A DNA stretch of 64,000 nucleotides. It comes from an uncultured Phycisphaerales bacterium (lineage in GTDB: Bacteria; Planctomycetota; Phycisphaerae; Phycisphaerales; UBA1924). The DNA lies in contig CAIYWI010000150.1 of NCBI GenBank assembly GCA_903929885.1, positions 1 through 64,000 of the forward strand. The letters are read 5' to 3'. Under the pieces are notes generated by a model that saw nothing but the letters and a program-made list of their open reading frames with translations, was not told where the DNA came from and did not search any database. Position 1 is the first letter of the stretch; each line of letters opens with the position of its first letter. Position numbers and translations under genes: made by a program. This document shows, one piece after another, positions 57,378 to 64,000 of this stretch.

Positions 57378-59687
57378 ATGCGGCATGCGGGCCTCAAGGG
57401 TGTGGGTGCGTGGGCGATGGCGCTCGCGGTGGCGTGCGGAGCGGCAACCTCGGCCTTCGGCCTCGAGGTCGCGATCGCCGCGGCTGCCCCGGGTGGCCGC
57501 CTTGAGGCGAGCGGCCCGGCCGCCCCGACCGATTCCGTGTGCGCGGTCGCGGGCGATGCGATGTGGAAGTCCGCGTTGGCGGGCGACTGGACGGGGCTCG
57601 AGCGAACCTTGACCGACCTGGCGGGCCGACCCGAGGCGCAGACGCCGCTGGCTCCGCACGCACAGCGGCTCAAGGAGCACCTCGCCAAGCGCGAGGAGGA
57701 CCGCACCAAGCGGATCGCCGAGGTGCGGGCTGAGTTGGACAAGACGCTCGCGGGCGAGCAGACCGACATCACGCTGGCCAAGGCGATTCGCTCGGCCACC
57801 GAACTCGACATGCTCAGCATCGACAAGGCCACGGTGAAGAAGGAGGCGGCCATCGTCGACCTCGTGGCCCGCGCCACCAAGGCGGCGCACGAGGCCGAGG
57901 CCCGGGGCGATGTCTTCGCCTCGTACGAACTGTTCAGCCTGCTCGGCACGCTGCTCGAGGAGACGGGCGAGTTCAAGTCCGACGTCAAGCGGCTGTCGCA
58001 GCGGCTCGACATGCTCCGCCTGTACGTGCCCGAGACCCTCTGGAAGCTGCGCAACGAGCGGCAGAAGGCCTCGGGCGAGAAGGAACTGCCGCCCTACAAC
58101 CCCTTCGGCGACGACTTTCGCACCAAGCTGGGCACGATCGACCGCACCATGGTGATCCGGGCGCTGGCTCGCACGCCCGCGCACATCGAGCGACAGCGGA
58201 TGAACATCGTGGTCGCCGGCGGCCTCGACGCCCTGAAGACGATGGTGACCACCAAGGACCTCGCGGCGGCCTTCCCGAAGCTCGGCGACGACCTGTCGCG
58301 GGCGAAGATGCTCAACGCCATCGACGAGGAACGCCGCAAGCTCGACGCCGCGGAACGCGACTACGACGCCACGCAGCTCGAGATGCTGCTGGGACGCCTC
58401 TCGACGGCCAATCAGGAATCGACGGGGATCGAGTCGTACGCCTTGCTGCACGAGTTCGGCAACGGCGCGGTGGGCAAGCTCGACGAGTTCTCGCAGATCA
58501 TCTGGCCCGACGAGCTCCGTCGCTTCAACAAGATGACGCAGTCGAGCTTCGTGGGCGTGGGCATCCAGATCGAGTACGACGAGACGAGCAACGTCCGGGT
58601 CGTCTCGCCCCTGGAGGGAACGCCGGCCCAGCGGGCGGGCGTGCACCCCGGCGACGTGCTCAAGAAGGTGGATGGACGGATCATCTTCGGGCTCTCGCTC
58701 GATCAGGCGGTCGACGTGATCACCGGCCCTCCGGGCACCGACGTCACGCTGACGATGCTGCGCAAGGACCCCGAGCAGAAGGACGACAAGGGCGAGCCCA
58801 TCGCCCGCGAGATCGAGTTCCGCCTCACCCGCGCCGTCATCAAGGTGCCCACCGCCAAGGGCTGGACCCGCAGCGGCATCAAGGAGGACGACTGGAACTG
58901 GTTCATCGACAAGGACTCGGGCATCGGCTACATCCGCCTCACGCAGTTCGCCGACAACACGGGCCGCGAACTCGACGAGGCCGTGGCGACGATGAAGCAG
59001 CAGGGCCTCAAGGGCCTCATCTTCGACCTGCGATTCAATCCCGGCGGGCTGCTTGATCAGGCCATCCGGATCGGGCGTCGCTTCGTCGACTCGCCCAACG
59101 GGTTCATCGTCGCGATGCGAGGCTCCGACGGCATCATCTCCAATCCCGAGCCGACCATGCCCGATCGCGCTCGCCTGGCGGGCATCCCGCTGGTGGTGAT
59201 GGTGAACGAGGGTTCAGCCTCGGCCAGCGAGATCGTCAGCGGCGCGCTCAAGTGCTTCCAGCGGGGCGGCCCCCTCGACGGCAAGGTCGATTGCTTGGTG
59301 CTGGGCGCCCGCAGCTACGGCAAGGGCAGCGTGCAGAACGTCTGGCCGCTCACCAACGACGCCGCCATCAAGATCACCACGCAGTACTACGTCATTCCCG
59401 ATCGCACGATCCTCCACCGACGACCGGGCGCCGAGGCGTGGGGCGTCGAGCCCAACCTCGCCGTCGAGATGCTCCCCAAGCAGACCGTCGACGCCCTGCT
59501 GCTCCGCCGCAACGCCGACGTGATTCCGATGGACGAGAAGGGGCAGGTCGTCGCCGACGCCTCCAAGCCCCGGCCCGATCCGCAGGATCTGCTCGCCAAG
59601 GGCCTCGACCTGCAACTCGAAACCGCCTTGCTCCTGATGCGAGGCAGGATCGCCGCCATCGAACCCGCGCAGGCCGCCGCCAAGTGA
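57378..59687 (+). CDS. C-terminal processing peptidase (S41) with PDZ domain
   Basis: A 769-aa exported serine protease. The ATG at 57378, behind a GGAG ribosome-binding site, starts a signal peptide (ALAVACGAATSAFG); an ATG at 57270 in the same frame would bury it. A ~330-residue helical N-terminal region precedes a PDZ domain (about 385-470; VRVVSPLEGTPAQRAGVHPGD). The S41 core has the catalytic dyad Ser615 (EGSASASEIV) and Lys649 (SYGKGSVQ), with LIFDLRFNPGGLLDQAI before it. The Ser-Lys interval is 34 residues, longer than in E. coli Prc, because of an insert (FQRGGPLDGK). It processes or degrades envelope proteins from their C-termini. Confidence 0.91.
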   Translation: MRHAGLKGVGAWAMALAVACGAATSAFGLEVAIAAAAPGGRLEASGPAAPTDSVCAVAGDAMWKSALAGDWTGLERTLTDLAGRPEAQTPLAPHAQRLKEHLAKREEDRTKRIAEVRAELDKTLAGEQTDITLAKAIRSATELDMLSIDKATVKKEAAIVDLVARATKAAHEAEARGDVFASYELFSLLGTLLEETGEFKSDVKRLSQRLDMLRLYVPETLWKLRNERQKASGEKELPPYNPFGDDFRTKLGTIDRTMVIRALARTPAHIERQRMNIVVAGGLDALKTMVTTKDLAAAFPKLGDDLSRAKMLNAIDEERRKLDAAERDYDATQLEMLLGRLSTANQESTGIESYALLHEFGNGAVGKLDEFSQIIWPDELRRFNKMTQSSFVGVGIQIEYDETSNVRVVSPLEGTPAQRAGVHPGDVLKKVDGRIIFGLSLDQAVDVITGPPGTDVTLTMLRKDPEQKDDKGEPIAREIEFRLTRAVIKVPTAKGWTRSGIKEDDWNWFIDKDSGIGYIRLTQFADNTGRELDEAVATMKQQGLKGLIFDLRFNPGGLLDQAIRIGRRFVDSPNGFIVAMRGSDGIISNPEPTMPDRARLAGIPLVVMVNEGSASASEIVSGALKCFQRGGPLDGKVDCLVLGARSYGKGSVQNVWPLTNDAAIKITTQYYVIPDRTILHRRPGAEAWGVEPNLAVEMLPKQTVDALLLRRNADVIPMDEKGQVVADASKPRPDPQDLLAKGLDLQLETALLLMRGRIAAIEPAQAAAK

Positions 59688-59734
59688 GCGACTGACCCTC
59701 TCGAGCCGGGCAACGGCCTGAGTACACTGGCGCC

Positions 59735-60976
59735 ATGCACACGCCAGCGTCGGTTCGAGCCCGCTTTCCGGGCGTCTGCGGCACGTCGACGGCCCTGCTC
59801 GACCACGCCGGCGGCTCTCCCCTCCCCGCCTGCGTCATTGACGCGGCCACTCAATACATGCGTCGCTGCTTCGTGCAGACAGGCGCAGACTACGACCTCT
59901 CGAAACAGGCCGCCGCCGTCGTCAAGGCCGCCCACGAGTTCGCGGCGACCTTCCTGAACGCCGGGGCCGATCAGCGCGTGGTGCTGGGCCCCTCCACCAC
60001 CGCGCTGGCCCACCTCCTCGCCAACGCCGTGGCCGACGCCTTCGCGAAGGGCGATCTGCCCAAGGAACGCGACGAGATCGTCGTCTGCTCCGCGGGCCAT
60101 GAAGCCAACGTGTGGCCCTGGGCTCGGTTGGCCGACCGCGGCTTCACCATCCGCTGGTGGCACGCCACGCCCGATCCGACCCGCACGATGCGACTCGATG
60201 TCGCCGCGCTCCGGGCGTTGGTCGGCCCCCGCACCTGCATCGTGGCCTTTCCGCAGGTGTCGAACATCCTCGGCGACGTGTGGGATGCCAGGGCCCTCTG
60301 CGAGGCGGCGCGAGCGGCGGGAGCCAGAAGCGTGGTCGACGGCGTGGCCTACGCCCCCCACCGCCTTCCGGACGTCGAGGCCATCGGATGCGACTGGTAC
60401 CTCTACTCGACCTACAAGGTGAATGGACCGCACATGGCGGTCATGGCAGGACGACTCGACGCCTTCTCGCCCCTCACGGGCCCCAATCACCCCTTCATCG
60501 CTCGCGACGACCTGCCGTACAAGTTCGAACTCGGCGGCGTGAGCCACGAGGGCGCGGCGATGATCGCCGCGACCTACGAGCACTTCGCCTGGCTGGCCGA
60601 CGCTTCGCCCTCCACCCCCTTCGACCGGACCGTGCTCGAGCGGGCCTTCCGGGAGATCGAGTCGATCGAGGCGCCCTTGCAGCGACGTCTGCTCGAAGGG
60701 CTTCAACGAGTGGATGGAATCCGCCTGATCGGACCGTGGGCAGATGACGCCTCGAGGGTGTGCACCGTGAGTTTCGTGATCGAGGGCCGATCATCCAAGG
60801 AGACCGTGCTCGGACTGAACGCGAGGGGGCTGGGGTGCCGTTTCGGACACTTTTACAGCCGGCGTCTGGTGGAGCAGGTGGGCCTCGACCCTGCCGACGG
60901 GGTCATTCGCGTCAGCCTGTCACACGCCAACGACCAGACGGATGTCGACCGGGTGGTGGCCGCCCTGGTGGGGTGA
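59735..60976 (+). CDS. Class V aminotransferase / cysteine-desulfurase-like PLP enzyme
   Basis: A 413-aa fold-type I PLP enzyme. The N-terminal LLDHAGGSPLP, GPSTTALAHLLANA (PLP phosphate region), CSAGHEANVWPW (stacking His), PLP Asp202 (VDGVAYAPHR) and Schiff-base Lys228 (YLYSTYKVNGPH) follow the CsdA/NifS-like pattern. The mobile catalytic loop Cys typical of desulfurases is not evident at the usual C-terminal place, although GLGCRFGHFY contains a Cys. It may therefore be an isopenicillin-epimerase- or selenocysteine-lyase-like enzyme rather than an Fe-S cluster desulfurase. It follows the S41 protease by 47 bp and converges on a small coiled-coil gene. Confidence 0.82.
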   Translation: MHTPASVRARFPGVCGTSTALLDHAGGSPLPACVIDAATQYMRRCFVQTGADYDLSKQAAAVVKAAHEFAATFLNAGADQRVVLGPSTTALAHLLANAVADAFAKGDLPKERDEIVVCSAGHEANVWPWARLADRGFTIRWWHATPDPTRTMRLDVAALRALVGPRTCIVAFPQVSNILGDVWDARALCEAARAAGARSVVDGVAYAPHRLPDVEAIGCDWYLYSTYKVNGPHMAVMAGRLDAFSPLTGPNHPFIARDDLPYKFELGGVSHEGAAMIAATYEHFAWLADASPSTPFDRTVLERAFREIESIEAPLQRRLLEGLQRVDGIRLIGPWADDASRVCTVSFVIEGRSSKETVLGLNARGLGCRFGHFYSRRLVEQVGLDPADGVIRVSLSHANDQTDVDRVVAALVG

Positions 60977-60993
60977 ACGTTCGGCCTCCCCGC

Positions 60994-61257
60994 TCAGCGG
61001 GTCATCGCGCGGTGCCATTCGGCAAGGCGACGAGCATCCTCGGCTTCGGCCTCCTCGCGGCGGCGGAGGTCTTCGGCTTCCCGTCGGCGAGCTTCCTGCT
61101 CCATCGCCTCGCGTTCGGCCTCTTGGGCTCTGGCCTTCTCCCGGGCGATCCTCGCCGCCTCGATTGATCGATCGACGACATCGAGGACCACGTCGGTCCG
61201 CCAGGCCTTCATCTCGGCCTGAAAGAGGCGTCCGGATCCGCCGGGCGTGACATTCAT
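60994..61257 (-). CDS. Small charged coiled-coil protein
   Basis: An 87-aa hypothetical protein. The first ~25 residues are mixed; residues about 28-82 are an uninterrupted Glu/Ala/Arg-rich helix (EREAMEQEARRREAEDL) with heptad-like spacing, predicted coiled coil. No signal peptide or membrane segment. The ATG at 61257 is chosen; the frame is open upstream to 61380 but that part is Pro/Arg-rich. It converges on the PLP enzyme with 17 bp between. Function unknown, and low-complexity open frames of this size can be spurious. Confidence 0.5.
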   Translation of the reverse strand: MNVTPGGSGRLFQAEMKAWRTDVVLDVVDRSIEAARIAREKARAQEAEREAMEQEARRREAEDLRRREEAEAEDARRLAEWHRAMTR

Positions 61258-61684
61258 GTCTCCGACGTCGTCCGGCGGCGGCTCCGACTCAGGGCCAACC
61301 CCGCGAGGAACGTGACGACTGGGCCGTCTGTGACGCCTGGAACGTCTGGGAGGGCTCAACCAGCCCTGGACAGGCGGCACCCACCAGCACGATCACACAC
61401 CGAACGGCCATGCCTCCGCAGCACGCCACATGGCCCTGAGAAGCCCGATTTATTACCGGACTTACGGCCGACCGCCAATGGGCGTGTTATTGGATCACGA
61501 CTGTCGCAAGTGGCTCAAACTTCGGGCAATGCGGCGACTTTTTGCCTCATGGGTATTGACATCATCGCATCGAGGTGTCACACTACGGGTCGACGGGACA
61601 TGAGACACCCCGCGACGATTGTTTCCATGCCCGGCTGATTGCCTCGCGGCGTCGGTCAGGCGAGAGATCCTTGGAGGAGAAGAC
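61258..61684. other. Intergenic region of 427 bp without a supported gene
   Basis: The left part is GC-rich and featureless. From about 61440 the DNA becomes notably AT-richer and contains a promoter-like pair (listed separately). It probably carries the regulatory region of the downstream PEP-CTERM-like gene. Confidence 0.5.
61556..61584 (+). promoter_or_regulatory. Candidate sigma-70-type promoter for the second PEP-CTERM-like gene
   Basis: A perfect TTGACA at 61556-61561, 17 bp before CACACT at 61579-61584 (three of six matches), 100 bp upstream of the start codon. A GGAGGAG ribosome-binding site precedes the ATG. Confidence 0.45.
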
Positions 61685-62353
61685 ATGATCAACCGTTCCA
61701 TCACTGCTGTTGCGCTGGCTGTTGTCGCCGGTGGCATTGCCACGGCCAACGCCGACGTCGTCCTTACGCTGACGTACCACGACCTGAACGGGTCGTACAC
61801 GCAGTCGTCCCCGGGCGTGGGCGCCTTCACGGCGGTCGCCGCGGGTTCCGAGGCTGCCGGTGAAGTGAGCCGCGTGGACACCAACCCCGGCAACGCCTCG
61901 TTCGAGGTTGGCTTCGAGGTTGACCCCAACCCGGCCGACTTCCAGTTGAGCCTCTCGGTCAGCACGATCGCTCCCGGCGTCGCCACCGGCTCGGGCTCGA
62001 TGATCCTGACCGACGCCGACGGCGACACCATCGCCGCCAACCTGAGCGGCGCCTGGATCTACGACAGCGTCAACGGCTTCATCTTCTTCAACGGCGCTGT
62101 CAGCAGCGTCGTCGTCACCGACAACGGCGTGCAGGACGACCTGTTCGACGGCACGCAGTTCGGCAACTTCCAGCTCAGCGGCATGGACCTGACCGACGGC
62201 GCTCTCACGCAGATCGTCTTCGGCGCCGGCTCCTTCTTCACGACGGACTTCGCCAACGCCGCCACCGGCGTCACGGCTCAGATCGTTCCGGCCCCCGGCG
62301 CCTTGGCCCTCCTCGGCCTTGGTGGTCTGGTCGCCGGCCGTCGCCGCCGCTGA
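61685..62353 (+). CDS. Secreted protein with PEP-CTERM-like sorting tail
   Basis: A 222-aa exported protein. The ATG at 61685, behind GGAGGAG, starts a signal peptide (VALAVVAGGIATANA). The mature body is acidic, Gly/Thr/Asp-rich and beta-strand-like, with no enzymatic motif. It ends IVPAPGALALLGLGGLVAGRRRR, the same Pro-x-Pro-Gly-Ala-Leu, hydrophobic and Arg-cluster layout as the protein at 28137-28877. It has its own promoter candidate and a textbook terminator, so it is likely a strongly expressed single gene. Surface localisation through an exosortase-like system is inferred. Confidence 0.83.
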   Translation: MINRSITAVALAVVAGGIATANADVVLTLTYHDLNGSYTQSSPGVGAFTAVAAGSEAAGEVSRVDTNPGNASFEVGFEVDPNPADFQLSLSVSTIAPGVATGSGSMILTDADGDTIAANLSGAWIYDSVNGFIFFNGAVSSVVVTDNGVQDDLFDGTQFGNFQLSGMDLTDGALTQIVFGAGSFFTTDFANAATGVTAQIVPAPGALALLGLGGLVAGRRRR

Positions 62354-62414
62354 ACATTCATCACGCATGTCGCGGCGAGAGTCGCGGCGAGGTGATGAGC
62401 CTCCTTCAAATCTC

Positions 62415-62447
62415 AAGAGCCTCCGGGGCACACCCGGAGGTTCTTTT
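62415..62447 (+). terminator. Intrinsic terminator after the second PEP-CTERM-like gene
   Basis: A 13-bp stem (AAGAGCCTCCGGG with CCCGGAGGTTCTT, one G-U pair), 5-nt loop, running into TTTT, 62 bp after the stop codon. Confidence 0.88.
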
Positions 62448-62569
62448 GCTTGGTGGCGAGAGCGTGTCGCGGCCCGTCGCGGGCAACCCTGCGGCGGCTG
62501 GACTCGTACCGTGAGTGCGTCGTTCACGACACGATGCGCACGGCCATGACCGCCTCAGGAGACCCGACC

Positions 62570-64000
62570 ATGCCAAATCGACTCGCCCCTTGCACGCTGC
62601 TTCTGCTTTCGCTCGCGTCGACGAGTTTCGCCCAACAGTGCATCATCGGCATGGGCAAGTACGGCGGCTCGGGACACGCCTGCACGGACGGGCAGGGCGG
62701 CTGCGAGGAATCGTGCTCGATCCGTCCCCACCATGTCGAGCGGGGCGTCTGGCACGACAACCGCTGGCCCGGCGGGATCATCCACTACGCCTTCGGCGAC
62801 AACACGACCGCCACGAATCAATCGCAGGCACGGGCCGCCATGGACGTCATCGAGTCGTGGACGAACATCCGCTTCGTGCCTCGGACCGATCAGGCGGACT
62901 TCGTCAATATCGTCTCGGCCAACGGCAACTACTCGTATGTCGGTCGCATCGGCGGCTCGCAGGAGCTGGGGATGTTCAACTGGAGCACCCAGGCGGTGCT
63001 GATCCACGAGTTGATGCATGCCGCGGGCGTGTGGCACGAGCAGAGTCGCAGTGATCGAGACGCGTTCGTGGAGGTGAATCTCGACGCGGTGCAGAGCGGC
63101 TACGGCCACAACTTCAATCGCTATCCGGACGAACCGCTGTCGGGCGTGCACGACTTCGAGTCGGTGATGCACTACGGGCCGACGGGCTTTTCGATCAACG
63201 GCGACCGCACGCTTCGAGTCCGTCCCGCCTATGCAAGGTCGTACCAATACGTGATCGGCCAGCGCAACGGGATGAGCAACGGCGACATCTGGACCTTGAC
63301 CGAGATGTACGGGGGCACTCCGCCGGCACGCAACTTCGCGCTGACATCTCCCGCCAACGCCACGGCGGTGGGCGGGACGTGGATGCCGCAGTTCTCGTGG
63401 TCGCAGTCCGAGGCCGCGACCGACTACACGCTGAAGGTCGACGACGATCCGGCGTTCGGCTCGCCGGCCATCAATGCGACGCTGACGCAGACGACCTTCG
63501 CCTCGGTGGTGGCGTTGGCCCCGAATCGACTCCACTACTGGACGGTGACATCGTCGAACGCGCGTGGCACGGGCAAGCCATTCCCGGTCGCCACGCACGC
63601 GATCTACACCGGCGAAAGCGTTCCCCGCATCCTGCATGTCGACGCCTCCGCGCCGGCGGGGGGCGACGGCCGCACGTGGGCCACGGCGATGCGAGATCTG
63701 CAGGACGCCCTGGCAATGGCCGCGTACTTCGGCGGGCCCGTGGATGAGGTTCGCGTCGCGAGGGGCACCTACAAGCCCGACCGAGGCACGGCCGACCGCA
63801 CCATGTCGTTCTGGCTCGCCTCGGGCGTGACCGTCCGCGGGGGCTACGCGGGCCGTGCCTTTGCCAACCCCGACTTCAACGACCCCGCCACGCACGTCAC
63901 GATCCTCTCGGGCGACCTTGCGTCCAACGACGGGTTCTTCACCAACATGGGCGACAACTCGTACAACGTCGTGGTCGGCGGCTGGGTCGACTCCACGGCC
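62570..64000 (+). CDS. Astacin-like (M12A) secreted metalloprotease, 3' truncated by window edge
   Basis: The frame opened by the ATG at 62570 is uninterrupted to the right edge (477 codons). Residues 1-21 are a signal peptide (SLASTSFAQ). A Cys-rich stretch (about 24-50) precedes the astacin domain: HPGGIIHYAF-type start (WPGGIIHYAFGDN), the zinc motif His146-Glu147-LM-His150-AAGVW-His156-EQSRSDRD and the Met-turn SVMHYG (Met200). A fibronectin-III-like segment (about 265-345) follows. From about 352 a DUF1565/parallel beta-helix-type region starts with ILHVDASAPAGGDGRTWATA and continues off the edge. Likely a large secreted or surface protease with a C-terminal sorting or dockerin module outside the window. 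Confidence 0.88.
   Translation, partial: MPNRLAPCTLLLLSLASTSFAQQCIIGMGKYGGSGHACTDGQGGCEESCSIRPHHVERGVWHDNRWPGGIIHYAFGDNTTATNQSQARAAMDVIESWTNIRFVPRTDQADFVNIVSANGNYSYVGRIGGSQELGMFNWSTQAVLIHELMHAAGVWHEQSRSDRDAFVEVNLDAVQSGYGHNFNRYPDEPLSGVHDFESVMHYGPTGFSINGDRTLRVRPAYARSYQYVIGQRNGMSNGDIWTLTEMYGGTPPARNFALTSPANATAVGGTWMPQFSWSQSEAATDYTLKVDDDPAFGSPAINATLTQTTFASVVALAPNRLHYWTVTSSNARGTGKPFPVATHAIYTGESVPRILHVDASAPAGGDGRTWATAMRDLQDALAMAAYFGGPVDEVRVARGTYKPDRGTADRTMSFWLASGVTVRGGYAGRAFANPDFNDPATHVTILSGDLASNDGFFTNMGDNSYNVVVGGWVDSTA

Overview
The window is very GC-rich, gene-dense bacterial DNA with strong G/C bias at third codon positions. Several features point to a planctomycete, most likely of the Phycisphaerales group. 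These are two secreted proteins ending in a PEP-CTERM-like tail (PGAL-hydrophobic-RRRR), a dockerin-like EF-hand C-terminus, a Cys-rich TGACCL module, a PVC-type dehydrogenase/cytochrome c protein, a sulfatase, a DUF1080 lipoprotein and an alpha-2-macroglobulin/PBP1C pair. The assignment rests on family composition, not on a marker gene. No rRNA, tRNA, CRISPR array or insertion sequence was recognised.

Layout. 0-13.9 kb: a truncated YbaL-like cation:proton antiporter, a membrane-anchored alpha/beta hydrolase, a secreted CIA30-fasciclin protein, a DCC/acyltransferase-3 fusion divergent from an MHS-type transporter, the agmatine-to-putrescine pair aguB-aguA, a secreted phosphodiesterase-like protein with two large repeats and a dockerin-like tail, and a class-III PLP enzyme followed by a PhnZ-like HD oxygenase. 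13.9-28 kb: two paralogous hybrid histidine kinases, one translationally coupled to an NMT1-type binding protein, with a DUF5703/GH95-like glycosidase and an AsmA-like protein between them, then EttA and a lipoprotein sulfatase. 28-30.1 kb: a PEP-CTERM-like protein, a LuxR-type regulator behind a hairpin-rich leader, and a palindrome-rich spacer bounded by direct repeats.

30.1-41 kb is a long minus-strand stretch: alpha-2-macroglobulin and pbpC (4-nt overlap), then prolyl oligopeptidase and a cyanophycinase-like lipoprotein. 41-49 kb holds a GH16 lipoprotein, then an accessory-looking block: a Fic protein with two identical palindromic operators at its start, a thioredoxin-like lipoprotein, a single-chain type IIG restriction-modification enzyme, and a DUF1275 membrane protein fused to a STAS domain. 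49-64 kb: DinB-like, AIM24-like, DUF1080 and PVC heme proteins, a GT2 glycosyltransferase, a DevC/DevB-like export pair with no ATPase, a C-terminal processing protease, a cysteine-desulfurase-like enzyme, a small coiled-coil protein, a second PEP-CTERM-like protein and an astacin-type protease running off the right edge.

Much of the coding capacity serves the envelope and outside world: lipoproteins, secreted hydrolases, glycosidases, peptidases and surface proteins, with sensor kinases that may read those substrates. The strongest unexplained signal is the duplicated operator at the fic start codon. Start codons were moved inward from the longest open frame wherever a signal peptide, conserved N-terminus or ribosome-binding site argued for it; such shifts are stated in each entry.
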